Shown here one piece after another: positions 48,680-59,660 of a stretch of 64,000 nucleotides of DNA. Source of the stretch: Hormiphora californensis (taxonomy: Eukaryota > Ctenophora > Tentaculata > Cydippida > Pleurobrachiidae); contig CM035355.1 of the NCBI GenBank assembly GCA_020137815.1, positions 5,297,003-5,361,002 of the forward strand, in the 5' to 3' direction. Numbering within the stretch: position 1 is the stretch's first letter; each line of letters opens with the position of its first letter. The notes beneath the pieces were generated by a model. The model was not told the DNA's origin. It worked only from the letters and a program-made list of their open reading frames with translations, and searched no databases. The translations under genes were made by a program, and so were the position numbers.

Positions 48680-50400
48680 ATCCTACAACAAAGGTGTCCC
48701 GATGAAAGGGAACCTAGGTTAACCTCCCTCAGTTAGAGAATGGCTTCGATGAATCTGACGAACCCCCTATCTGTCTCTACCACAATCTTTTGTGTTCCTT
48801 GCCAGAGGTAGAACAAACAGTATAGAGGAAGGAGGGCCCGAAGGGGCGAGAGGTTGGTGAGAGTGGTGTTTCCAAGGGTTAGGCTGCCTGGAGGGATTAT
48901 GACAGACGGGGGCACGGGTTGTGCATGCGACACACGGCCGAGTCTACCCCCACGAGGAGTACCCGTTTAGGTGGCTTATTTATATGAGGTAGATCAGAAC
49001 ATCATCAGGAAATATCAGGACTCCCACAGAACTGTGAAGATAACAGTCTGAGGAAAATCATAGTAAATAATAAAGATTTATTAGTTAAGTTATTGAGCAT
49101 TGAATAGCAAAGATATGTAGTTATACAGTACGAGCGAGTGGTCGAAAGGCTACAAATACATGTTAGCAGCAATGTGTTTTAGTATGGCATACTAAGATCA
49201 CGGAACATGGCCACACAAACAAGAATAACTGCATTATGTTTCATAATGCTATGTTTCCCCGCCAACCTTTATTTTCATAACCATCTAATGGGAAGGCGGG
49301 ACAGGCATTTCCGATCATCTATGAATCAGTCAAACCGTATAGAACAAATCATTGTGTTTTAGTAGCACTAAATTGCGCACCACATTGCGCGGCTCACATT
49401 TCCTGAAAACGTGCCATTGAAGTATTTGATGAAGGAGCAACATCGTTGTCCCTCGCAACTGAGCGGGTTACGTTACAAAAAAAGCGTGACACTTCACTAG
49501 TATGTAATAATAATAATAATAATATTCCGCGCTTATATACCGCCCATACCCGACAGAGACATGTCAAAATATTGACGATGTTCCGCCGAATCATCAGAGC
49601 GGTATATCCTCGACTACTTATATCCTACTTATATCCTCGACTACTTATGTAAAATAAAATTGTCGAATTCTAAACCCCTATGCCTTTTTACAAAAGGCAT
49701 CCGGATGAATGCCTTCGGCATTCACCGGGCGGGGAAAAAATCAACTGATTGATCATCAACATGGACATGACACAAATGATCGCTCTAACTTCTTCTCAAA
49801 CGTCACCTCATGACGGAAAAGTCTGAGGAAAAGCTTATAATAAAGATTTATCCATTAATTAAACTAAATTAGGTTATTAAGTAATGTTTAGTGAAGATAA
49901 TTATTTAAAGTAAAAGTGAGTGCGCACATTGGAGGGGTCCATTTGGTCAACTTTTCACCGAAGAGAGCGAAAGCGGAACGAGGGGCAAACACATTAATAG
50001 AGGAACTAGGATTGGCACAGGAGGTACTTAGAGAACTACTCCTTTTAGCTATAAAGTTTTCATTCACACAAACTCGTCAATCTATGACATCTCTCTAATC
50101 ATAATAAAGATTTATCCATTAATTAAACTAAATGAAGTTATTAAGTAATGTTTAGCGAAGATAATTATAAAGTAAAAGTGAGTGTGCAGTGCACACTGTG
50201 CACATTGGAGGGATCCATTTACCTCTCCTAACATCCTTCCTTCCACACAGATGAGACCCCACAGACAAGGAAATGGTAATGATAATGACACCCATGGTAA
50301 TGAGAATCCATTTGATAAACTTTTCACCGAAGAGAGTGAAAGCTAGTGTTCCTGCCCTCAAGGAATACATCACCCTTGGATGCAGGGGATCTTATATGAG
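48680..50400. other. No supported gene; duplicated AT-rich modules
   Basis: GAAGATAACAGTCTGAGGAAAA... TTAAGTTATTGAGCATTG is present at about 49034, 49818 and 50719, partly at 50099. Several short open frames on both strands without domains. The minus-strand frame 48733-48933 has one hydrophobic segment. Confidence 0.5.
49681..49728. other. Pair of three-base-loop hairpins
   Basis: TGCCTTTT-TAC-AAAAGGCA (49681-49699) and GAATGCC-TTC-GGCATTC (49707-49723), the latter enclosed by CCGG (49701) and CCGG (49725). Same class as 28180 and 39869. Confidence 0.8.
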
Positions 50401-50420
50401 CATGAGCACCAGCTTTAGAG

Positions 50421-50648
50421 TTGAAAGTGGCCATTATTCCTTCTTTAACTAGGTCTCTTCGTATAACTGGATACGTCCAGCAGATCGGCTGCGAGCTTAA
50501 CCCGGACCCTTCCAACTTGCAACAGGGCGGAAACAAATGGCTGGGGGCTGACGTGATACAACAATATCTGTGGTCCATCGCCGATCGATTTGAGCACAAC
50601 CCTCCCGGATTTTGCTTCTGCCTTCTACACCATGGGTTCTGGAGTTGA
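50421..50648 (+). CDS. Unknown ORF, possible Ulp1-like peptidase start
   Basis: Frame contains NKWLGADVIQQYLWSIADRF then FCFCLLHHGFW. The W-L-x-x-x-x-I-x-x-Y-L pattern is like the N-terminal block of C48 (Ulp1/SENP) peptidases (WLNDEIINxYL), which also occur in mobile elements; the catalytic His/Asp/Cys region is absent, so this is only a suggestion. An upstream GCELNPDPS could alternatively echo the SGDIETNPGP-type start of LINE ORF2. Frame truncated by TGA at 50646. Confidence 0.25.
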   Translation: MKVAIIPSLTRSLRITGYVQQIGCELNPDPSNLQQGGNKWLGADVIQQYLWSIADRFEHNPPGFCFCLLHHGFWS

Positions 50649-50829
50649 TGCCTTTAGAATGGACAATAGCCCGAAGGGAAACATACAGAATACGAGGAAG
50701 AGATAACTCTGCCAGGACTGTGAAGATAACAGTCTGAGGAAAAGCATATAATAAATACATTGATTAAGTTATTGAGCATTGTTTAGCAAAGTTATATTAA
50801 GTAAAAGTGAGTGATCAAAAGGCTACAAA

Positions 50830-51275
50830 TACAAAGCAGCAAAGAGAAGAGAGAGCACTGTAACACCAACACAGAAAATAAAAAGTGAGGGACATATATG
50901 GGGGGAGATGGTGTCTTTATTAGGAAATGTAATCTCTCAACTTACAGTGCCAGCTGTCCCTTTTTTCCTCCCACTCCCCTTTCTCTCGACTCTCACTTTC
51001 TCTTTGTCTCATCAGGCATCACGTCACGTTTCAAGACAGGTGTAACCCAATTATTAGACTGTTTGTTGAGCACCGGACACTAATTAGGGTATACAATATC
51101 AACCTGACTGGTGTACCCTAATTAGGGTATACAATAACAACCTAACTGCCATACCCTAATTAGTTTCTAAACTAACAACCAAATTGAAACACTCTGAAGT
51201 GAGTAAGGAATTCCATAACTACATGCTGGCCCTGACCCAGTATGCAGCGTTACAGTTCAACCTCTTCCAAGCGGG
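50830..51275. other. No gene; short tandem repeat
   Basis: CCTAATTAGGGTATACAAT(A) units repeat three times at 51083-51165. Otherwise unassigned. Confidence 0.6.
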
Positions 51276-51277
51276 TG

Positions 51278-51366
51278 ATGATATCACAAATATGTTTTAA
51301 TGTTACCTCAGGTTACCTCAACGTGAGGTAACCTGAGGTAACATTAAAACATATTTGCGATATCAT
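51278..51366. repeat. 43-bp palindrome with 3-nt loop
   Basis: Arms 51278-51320 and 51324-51366, one mismatch, loop ACG. The arm itself contains a nested direct repeat GTTACCTCAG/GTTACCTCA. The stem is long enough to extrude a cruciform. Confidence 0.95.
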
Positions 51367-51641
51367 TCGGTACTTTACTAACCACCTTCCTACATAATAC
51401 AGTATCCCGATATAGAAGTTGTAGTGCTAATAGGGGTAATGATGTAGGGAAAATGATATAGGGGACTCACAGCTCAGGGGTCCTAGTATATTTGAGGCAA
51501 TGACTGTATGCCTCAAAAAGTAAGGGTAATAAAGGAAAGAGTCGAAACAATAGACCCCACGGGGGTCCTTTAATTCAGAACCCTAGAGAGGGGATTAAAA
51601 ATGTGATACTTTCTCAAGCACGTCATGTTATTTTCCCACAG

Positions 51642-51758
51642 TCACCGAGTTGGCGTGTTACCCTGTCTGTCATCCCCACCCAGGCCCCAAGGAATTACAA
51701 GATGGGGGACGTTGGACTCCAGAATGCCATCGAAACTAACAAACAGCGGAAGAAACTG
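51642..51758 (+). CDS. Internal exon, unknown protein
   Basis: TTATTTTCCCACAG acceptor and AAACTG/GTATGT donor enclose exactly 39 codons, phase 0: SPSWRVTLSVIPTQAPRNYK then MGDVGLQNAIETNKQRKKL. The clean splice sites and mixed composition make it one of the better exons in the window. Neighbouring exons not located. Confidence 0.5.
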
Positions 51759-51799
51759 GTATGTGGAAGAGAGAGTTTATTATTTACTTACTTTAATTA

Positions 51800-52740
51800 A
51801 TTGTTAATACACATCATCATATTATTTTAATATCACATTAAATTATCGTAGTTTGACGAGATATGAGAAATATTGTGAGCTCCAACCTCTTCATTGACAT
51901 TACACTCTCTCACTGGGTGGAGGCACTGTCACTGAGGAACGGAACGCACGGAACGACATGTTCCGTCCCATACCCGGCTCGTGGAATGCTTGGTAAAATT
52001 AATAGTGGAACTCTATGCAGATGATACACAGCTGTACGTATCGTTCTGCAATATCATGTTATAACGGACAGGTTCCAATTACATATCCCCCGGAAATGCC
52101 TGAAGGACCAGTGCCATGCATTGCCCAACAGTTGGAACGGATGTTGAAATTAACAAGTTTTGCTGTATCATCTTGTGTAGGCTATAAGAAAGTCGATAGA
52201 CGATTTGAAAAGAAAAAGAACGCTAATTGACGATGCAATAAATGACGGAGTCGAATTCTTAAAAAAAACTGATGTGCGTTGTTTGATTATTAGTTTGAGT
52301 CAAACCCGCACAACACCAGTATTATATAAAGGAATTATATAATGCATAATTAGGATATTTAACATAATAAACAGGTGGTGGAAAACAATCCATAGCTATG
52401 GCTTGTCGTGGGAAAGGAAAACTCCCGGCAAAAAAGGGGTAGAGGAATGAAACGAGGCAGATACAGAGACATTCATTTTAATTTTAAATTTTTCACTTTT
52501 ATATTATGTATATAAAGAGGGAGAAGAACGAAAGGACCCCCTCAGATGAACAGCCAGACGATATATATAGACGTAAACCAGACGTCGAAATATTATTATT
52601 TTCCCCTGTTCGGCGTTATGTTATAACATAATGCAAACAATCTTATTTCTACCATCTCAGTCTTTTGAGGACCTTGATTATGGATAACTTCTACTCACAG
52701 CACCCTCGAGCCCCGATCTTCATATCGTCTATAAGTGTTC
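51800..52740. other. No supported gene
   Basis: AT-rich. GTGGAACTCTATGCAGATGATACACAGCTGTA at about 52007 encodes VELYADDTQLY, the reverse-transcriptase catalytic YADD block of LINEs, followed directly by unrelated sequence: a tiny LINE relic. A partial repeat of the phrase CCCGCACAACA...CAGT (52307, 62945) is shared with the right end of the window. Confidence 0.5.
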
Positions 52741-53253
52741 TAGTAGTATAGTGTGGACAGTTGGGACCCCTTTTTCGCTCAAATATGTCACTGGTTACTT
52801 TTAAAACATTCGAAAGATTTTTACAATATTTTTCAAATTATCGGGAGAACACTATCACTTATTGCAAGTCTAGAATATGAAGTTGATGTATGTTTTATCA
52901 TTCTATTTATTTAAATCAACCAAAAATAGCGTATTTTCTGTTAAGTTGTTTTTAACCGTTCCAACGCGTTCTTATGATGTTCCTGTGTGTTCCTGCGATG
53001 TGTGAAACAGGCAAGAAACACCCAACAACGGTGAATAACAGACTAGGAACACTAGGAACAGATTAAAGCACCAATGAACTGCTCGGAACACCCATATAGC
53101 ATACGAATAATAGACTAGGAACACTCGGAACGCTTTTCCGTTTCCTATAATTAACAAGGAATAGCTAGGAACGGCTAAAAACACCCATTTCCACAACCAA
53201 TGTCGCTTGCCAGCCTACTATTTAAAAAGGTCTCAAATTTCAAAGATTTTGTT

Positions 53254-53325
53254 GCCACGGTGGCCGAGTGGTCTAAGAGATTGACTTTTGCTACAAAGGT
53301 AGCGAGTTCAAACCCAGATGATCTT
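53254..53325 (+). pseudogene. tRNA-like sequence (Leu/Ser type A box)
   Basis: GGTGGCCGAGTGGTCTAAGA is an excellent A-box/D-arm of a class II tRNA, and GCGAGTTCAAACCC a good B box/T arm. The anticodon stem and acceptor do not pair well, so it is a tRNA pseudogene or SINE head rather than a functional tRNA. Confidence 0.6.
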
Positions 53326-53347
53326 TAAAATCTCTTGTCAGCGCTAG

Positions 53348-53436
53348 TGACGTCACAAAGGTCACAAAGTGACGTCATAATCACGTGACATCATATGACG
53401 TCATGTGATGTCACGTGACAAAATGTGTGTCACGTG
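53348..53436. promoter_or_regulatory. Cluster of CRE (TGACGTCA) and CACGTG palindromes
   Basis: TGACGTCA at 53348, 53370 and 53396; CACGTG at 53382, 53412 and 53431. These are consensus sites for CREB/ATF and bHLH factors. Could be regulatory or simply part of the element's subterminal repeats. Confidence 0.5.
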
Positions 53437-53588
53437 ACATGCCCATATATGGAGGTGACATATTCGAGCGAAAAAGGGGTCCCAACTGTCCACACTAAAC
53501 TACTTTTGTACACTTGGTGTGTTAATTATCGAGTTACTAACATATTCTATTAATTACATTATATTCACTGACATGACGCTTGCTACTA

Positions 53589-53635
53589 CCATTAGCCATC
53601 TGCTGCACCATAATGGTGCAGCAGATGGCTAATGG
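53589..53635. repeat. Perfect 22-bp palindrome with 3-nt loop
   Basis: CCATTAGCCATCTGCTGCACCA / TGGTGCAGCAGATGGCTAATGG around TAA. Confidence 0.95.
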
Positions 53636-53738
53636 CGGGGGGGAATACAACTAATCAGGGGAGATTAGCTGCCCTGGGGCCCAATAACGGCTTTGGATTT
53701 GTCCAGTTGTTACCCCTTGAAAATAGGGAAGCGGGGAG

Positions 53739-54005
53739 ATGGGGGAACTACAACTGAAGAAGTTGTCGAGGATAAAGGGTGAGTTTGTGGCGGATGGCTA
53801 TCTACGGGTGATAGAGGGGGAGGTTGTGGGGTCAGGGGGCTTCCGAGAAGCTAAAAAAGCCAAAATAATCGGGGAAGCTCCCCAGAAGTTCGTGGTGATA
53901 AAAAGGTTTCACAAACATGGAATCAAACGACACCAGACATTTTCTCTGAAAGGACTTTTAATCTCGGAGGTGCAATCTGGTGTAATTTCTTTAAAACTTA
54001 CATAG
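53739..54005 (+). CDS. Unknown ORF, possible alpha-kinase-like N-lobe
   Basis: ATG at 53739, 88 codons. YLRVIEGEVVGSGGFREAKK followed by KFVVIKRFHKHG recalls the glycine-rich segment and VVKRF lysine strand of alpha-type kinases; the rest of the domain is missing and the tail (FSLKGLLISEVQSGVISLKL) is unrelated. Confidence in the family is low. Confidence 0.3.
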   Translation: MGELQLKKLSRIKGEFVADGYLRVIEGEVVGSGGFREAKKAKIIGEAPQKFVVIKRFHKHGIKRHQTFSLKGLLISEVQSGVISLKLT

Positions 54006-54270
54006 ATTATAATTCAATGAACCTCCTTGGATGTAGCTACATGAGGCAGTCAGCGCAGCCTATAGCTTTTTAGGCTATTTTAGGTAACTTGAGCAGAGAT
54101 TTATATGATTAACATGATGACTTGTGATTTATGATGTTCACTTCTTGATACAACTGACAACAAAACAAATGTGTTTTAGCTTATCCAAGTATAATCAAAG
54201 ATATAGTTAGTAATCAAAGATAAAGTTATCATAGTTAACCATCCATCACTTAGGGCCCAAGGTTATTACA

Positions 54271-55210
54271 ATGGCGACGAGAATGACAATCGAGCCGTGG
54301 GACGGCAAGGCGGAGAATCTCAGAGGTTGGATGGACCGGTTGAGCCAACTCTTTGTACTGAACGGATCTTTGGAGGAGAAGCGAGTCGCGAGCTTACTGG
54401 TACACATCGGACGAGAGGGCTACCACTTGTCATACACTGACTGTACATCGCGCAACCTCGATGCACAGTCATACCCCAAACCATGCTTTATCACGCGCAA
54501 AGATGAAACGTGGCGCGTTAAACACAGTTTGATTGAACCCTTCAGAATCATTCATACTTGTAAAAAAAGGCTCGCAAGACTTTCCCACGGTCCACGCGAA
54601 AAGTGAGAGACACATTTAGACTACTTAGCGAGAAGAGTTGGCGCGTGTTAGCATTCGCTCTGTGCGTCGCGCAACAGATTCAAGTAGACGCTTTGAGGTA
54701 AGACCCTTCTCGCAACGCAGCCTCACGTAGCCGCACCGGGCCTTCGGCTACAAGCTATCACATGCTAGAAGATCTCACTTACCCAGAACAGCCGTCGACA
54801 AAATCGTTCAAGCAGTTGCAGACACTGCTAGAGGAAGGGGTGATGCCGAAAGAACTCATAATTGCATAGAGGGCAAAATTCTATGTGGTTACACAGGCCC
54901 GGAATGAAGACATGCTAGAATTCAGCAACCGAGTGAAGAGACGGGCTGCGCCTTTCCGAAAGAATTCTTGGACCAAGCACTCCGAGACCGGCTAATCTGC
55001 GGACTTCACAATGAGAGAGTGAGAGCCTTACTGTTAGCGGAGGACGTGCAAACAATCTTATTTTATGTTGAAGAGATGGATCATCTCATCTACCATCTTA
55101 GTCCGCAGATGGTAGATGAGATACAGTTAAACCAGTTCCAGTCAACCTGCAACCAGTTCCCAACCAGTTCCCAACCAGTTCCACACCAACGTGATAGAGC
55201 TACAAGATGA
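54271..55210 (+). pseudogene. Ty3/gypsy-type gag, interrupted
   Basis: ATG at 54271. MTIEPWDGKAENLRGWMDRL...LFVLNGSLEEKRVASLLVH is the capsid start (W-x-x-W-x-x-R-x-x-x-F...KKxAxLLxxIG). After REGYHLSYTD the frame is foreign until about 54760, where YHMLEDLTYPEQPSTKSFKQ resumes the gag, then ARNEDMLEFSNRVKR and, one frame over, LDQALRDRLICGLHNERVRA-LLLAED, the classic gag end. So about 330 bp are inserted (GCTACCAC / GCTATCAC flank it), with a TAG and a frameshift as well. No protease or RT follows. It contains a perfect 16-bp inverted repeat at 55083-55122. Confidence 0.75.
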
Positions 55211-55860
55211 CATTGAGGAAAGCCAAAATAAACCTGGCTGGATGCATTATACAATCAGCTATACTGCTCAAGAGACGTAAGCCAGATTGTACTAGAGTGG
55301 AGATAGAGACTAAAATGTTTAATATTATCTACCCCGGTACTAACCCGAGTCCCAAATTGACCCTATTTAGGTATGGCCAGTACCAATTAATATAACCCAA
55401 ATATCTTCTGTTTAGGTCCGGAATGGCCCGGCCCAAGTTAGTGATAACATGTGTTCTTCTCTTCCTGGTACATGGCATCATCCACTAGTTGAAGAGGCAT
55501 GTACGTAGAGTTCACGACAATGTTGGGGCTACACCCTAGCCTGTGGCAAATGTTGCAAAGTATTTTCCTCCAAGAAATATGCAAAAGAGTAATTATTTAA
55601 TAGCTGAAATTCTTGCTGAGCTGCGTCAAACATAATATGCTGTCATGTACCGTCAGGTATTACAATTTTGTATATTCATATTTAAATGTATTTATGTATA
55701 TGTATTATATGTTGGAATTAGTTTACTATTTAAACTAGTTACCCTTCAACATAATTAACGATTTGTTCACTAATATACTTGCACAAGGAGTGTATAAAAA
55801 TTTATAATAAAGAAAATTTTAACGCATTGTTCGACCCAAAAAATGTAGTCATTGTATATA
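55211..55860. other. No supported gene
   Basis: Short open frame 55207-55395 without domain; AT-rich afterwards. Confidence 0.4.
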
Positions 55861-55862
55861 TT

Positions 55863-57500
55863 ATGATCGCAAAAGGCAAGCTTCCCCTCGTCCGACCCGA
55901 AGTTGGGAGATTCGTCGAAACAGCAACCTTCAGGCTGTTAAAATATTTTTTGATGCGCATCGGCCTGTTTATTATAGTACAGGGTCGGTTGTGGGAAGTT
56001 GGGTCTGGAATTTTAAATTTGACTTTCTGATATGATTAGGGACTCTATAAAAAGTCCAAAGTACCATCCCACAGGTCTCTACCACCCCCGGTTCACTAAT
56101 TAGTCATAATTATGTGATTTATGGCGTTATCGCCAATTAGCACTAATAATGCCAGTTCCTGGTCACTTAGAGCTTAGATTTTGATACCAGCTGATAGAGG
56201 ATCACTAGATTTTTCCGTTTGGCTGGCGGTTGGCTGGCACCACGTGGGATTAGCGGTTTAGGTCGTCGTGGGAGGTCGACATTGGTCGCGTTCGATCGGG
56301 CTCGATGAGGTGATCAAAAGCTAGTGGGCCAGACCTTGGCCCCACCCCGTTCTTGGCTTATTGGGCTTTTTCGGTTTCCCGCCAAAATATTTTCCCGCCA
56401 TATATATGCTTCATTTTTTTGCCCCTGCACTGCCACTGCACATTTTTTTAATTGCTTATAATTAATTGGATAGTTAATTTTGAATATTCCCACTTTTTGT
56501 AGACCTTTCTATATGCTTGAAGAGCATTCCTACAAAGTTTCAAGTCGATATTTATAGCAGAACGGAAAATATTTTCAAATGCTCAGGGGCAATGCTCAGG
56601 GGCACCATAAAAATGTCCATTTTTTAATAGAACATGCCTACAAAGTTTTAGATCGATATGTCAAACAGTGTGGCCACAATTTGAATTTTAAAATTGCCCA
56701 GGGGCAGTTTTTTCAAATGCTCGGGGGCAAAATTCAGGGGCACCAGAAATGTCCATTTTTGCATGCCTATAACTCATTGATTACTTAATTTTGAATATTC
56801 CCACCTTTTGTAGACCTTTCTATATGCTTGAAGAGCATTCCTACAAAGTTTCAAGTCGATATTTCAAGCAGATCGGGAGATAATTGCGACTCAGGTGCCC
56901 CTGGGCCACTTTTGTTAGTGCGGGGGCAATTTTAAAATTTTAATTGCTTATAATTAATTAATTAAGTAAAAAATCAAAAATCAGGCTCCGTGGTGACTCT
57001 TAGTTATACCACTAGAACATGCCTACAAAGTTTTAGATCGATATGTCAAACAGTGTGGCCACAATTTGAATTTTAAAATTGCCCAGGGGCAGTTTTTTCA
57101 AATGCTCGGGGGCAAAATTCAGGGGCACCAGAAATGTCCATTTTTGCATGCCTATAACTCATTGATTACTTAATTTTGACTATTCTAACTTTTTGTAGAT
57201 CATTTTTTATGCTTGAAGAGCATTCCTACAAAGTTTCAAGTCGATATTTCAAGCAGATCGGGAGATAATTTCGGCTCAGGGGCAATGCCCAGGGGACAGA
57301 ACACCCCATGCTCAGGGGCACGGTGCAGGGGCTACTTTTTAATTACCTATAATTAATTAATTAGGCAAAAAATCAAAAATCCGGCCACGTTATGACACGT
57401 AGTTATACTACTAGAACACGCCTACAAAATTTCAGGTCGATATCTCAAAAAATGTGGCCACAATCGCTGCCTGAAATTTGCCCCCCCCCCCCCCCCCCCC
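55863..57500. repeat. Higher-order satellite, X unit copy 1
   Basis: Starts ATGATCGCAAAAGGCAAGCT and ends in C20 (57481-57500). Internally made of diverged subrepeats of about 200 bp: TTTTAATTGCTTATAATTAATTAA, AATCAAAAATCCGGC-C-GTTATGAC, ACTAGAACATGCCTACAAAGTTT, GTGTGGCCACA and multiple AGGGGCA motifs. Compared with copy 2 (60910) it has about 135 bp extra at 56627-56762, copied from its own later subrepeat. Confidence 0.95.
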
Positions 57501-58045
57501 GAAAAAAAGACCTACGTTTGTATATATGTTCGCAAAAGGCAAGCTTCCCCTCGTCCGACCCGAAGTTGGAATCATATGGGTTTAGTTTGTCGAACCGGCA
57601 AGTTGCTAACATATTTCAAATCTTCACTACTTCTCAAATGATCTAATCCCATACATTCAGTCTAATACCAAAATAAAATTGTAAATCCTATTAAAAATAG
57701 AGACAAAAATAATGGCACCAAAATGTGAAATGCCCTTGTAGTTAGTGGGAGCAGAACAAAATCAATTTCTTATCTCACCACGTTAATAAATAATTAATTA
57801 AGTTGATGCTCTTATTTGTTTTAGAGGTGCTCAAGTTCTACCGCCAGCCACTGGATGAAATTTATCCATTTCATTGTGCACAATGCACAGGCTTTGGTTA
57901 CGAAGTTACCCCTTGCCAGCGCGTGCAAAGGTCGCCCGGCGACAGAGTGTGAGGTGTCTTCGATACCAAGCACAGGCTTGTGTAACAAAAAGGGGCATTT
58001 TTATAGCTTATTGTTCATCATAACCTGAAATAAATAATTTTCATT
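57501..58045. other. Spacer between satellite units
   Basis: Begins with a truncated X start (ATGTTCGCAAAAGGCAAGCT at 57527). At 57897-57943 a GGTTAC-GAA-GTTACC (one mismatch) and GTCGC-CCG-GCGAC hairpin pair, related to 28180. CGCCAGCCACTGGATGAAA (57842) recurs at 59642. Confidence 0.6.
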
Positions 58046-59285
58046 ACTTTCACAAAGGCTCAAAGTTTGAATATCAAATTTGTGTAGGCGCAAATTGGTG
58101 CAGGGGCAAAAGTTTTAATTGATTATTATTAATTAATTAATTAGAAAATCAAAAATCCGGCTCCGTTATGACTCGTATTTATACTACTAGAACATACATA
58201 CAAAGTTTCATTTCGAAATTTCAAACGGTGTGGCCACAGTTTGAATATCAAAGTTGCAAAAATTGTGCAGGGGCAAACAAAATTGTGCAGGGGCAAAAGT
58301 TTTAATTACTTATAATTAATTAATTAATTAAAAAATCAGAAATCCGGCTCTTTTATGACTCGTAGTTATACCACTAGAACATGCATGCAAAGTCTCATTT
58401 CGAAATATCAAACGGTGTGGCCACAGTTCGAATATCAAATTTACCGAAAATGTGCAGGGGCAACATTTGCCGCAAATGTACAGGGGCAAAATGTGCAGGG
58501 GCAAAATTTTAATTGCTTATAATTAATTGGATAATTAATTTTGACTATTCCCACTTTTTGTCGATCTTTCTATATGCATGAACTACATTACTACAAAATG
58601 TTAGGTCGTTATTTATAGCAGAACAGAAAATATACCATTTTTAGTTGCCTTGTTCAGGAAATGTGCAGGGGGTCGAAATCAGCGGTGCAGGGGAAAGATG
58701 GTGCAGGGGCAAAATTTTAATTACTTATAATTAATTAGTTAAATTAAAAATAAGAAATCCAGCCTTTTTATGACTCGTAGTTATACTACTAGAACATGCA
58801 TACAAAGTTTCATTTCGAAAAAACAAACGGTTTGGCCACAGTTTGAATATCAAAATTGCAAAAAATGTGCAGGGGTATTTGCCCCTGTACATTTTCAAAA
58901 AAAGTGCAGGGGGCCCTAAAAAAGTCCATTTTTGCATGCCTATAACTAATTAATTAATTAATTTTCAATACTCCCACTTTTCGAATATCATTTTTTATGA
59001 TTGAAGAACATTCCTACAAAGTTTCAAGTCGATATTTCAAGCAGAACGGAAGATAAACCGTGTGCAGGGGCACGCGTGCAGGGGCAAAAAATCAAAATGT
59101 ACAGGGGCAATGTGCAGGGGCAAATTTTGATAGCTCATAATTAATTAATTAATTAAAAAATCAAAAATCCGGCCACGTTATGACACGTAGTTATACTACT
59201 AGAACATGCCTACAAAATTTCAGGTCGATATCTCAAACGATGTGGCCGCAATCGCTGCCTGAAATTGCCCCCCCCCCCCCCCCCC
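58046..59285. repeat. Higher-order satellite, Y unit copy 1
   Basis: ACTTTCACAAAGGCTCAAAG to an 18-C tract (59268-59285). Over 98 percent identical by eye to 59661-60887. Built from the same subrepeat vocabulary as X with GTGCAGGGGCAAA motifs. Confidence 0.95.
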
Positions 59286-59660
59286 GAAAATCTTCTATTC
59301 TTCTGCTATATGTTCGCAAAAGGCAAGCTTCCCCTCGTCCGACCCGAAGTTGCTAACATATAGTCCGATATTTAATAATGGGAACCGGGGGCGTGCATTA
59401 AACAAAATTCGATTTGACAAATATTCGTTTCTCGGTTCAGGATCTAATGGCACACTTTATTTCGATTGTTAAAGTCCATTTATTTTTCACCCAAAAACTT
59501 AAATTTAAAACTTTTGTGGCGTGCGCTACACGTTAACTATATTGTTTATAGCAAGAAAGGACTATTTTACAACGAATTCCCTGGTTACTATGGTAACCAA
59601 CTCCGTTGTCATGGTAAATTAATCGAACTCTATCGAGTCTATCGCCAGCAACTGGATGAA
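59286..59660. other. Spacer between satellite units
   Basis: Again starts with ATGTTCGCAAAAGGCAAGCT (59309) and ends with CGCCAGCAACTGGATGAAAC. Contains GGTTACTATGGTAACC, a short palindrome (59583-59598). No gene. Confidence 0.6.

Larger units (their letters stand above)
52742..53504. mobile_element. 763-bp TIR element carrying tRNA-like sequence and CRE/E-box palindromes
   Basis: 50-bp TIRs (52742-52791, 53455-53504) differ at two positions: AGTAGT[A/T]TAGTGTGGACAGTT... The interior has no transposase. From 53254 a tRNA-like sequence and from 53348 a cluster of TGACGTCA and CACGTG palindromes. Target duplication not clear, so superfamily open. Confidence 0.8.

Noticed and set aside
53254-53325. 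Functional tRNA gene
   Set aside because: A and B boxes are good but the acceptor and anticodon stems do not pair, and it sits within a transposable element; same reasoning for 12424 and 13550.
53739-54005. Confident alpha-kinase assignment
   Set aside because: Only about 35 residues look right and the catalytic part is missing; kept as an unknown ORF with a note.
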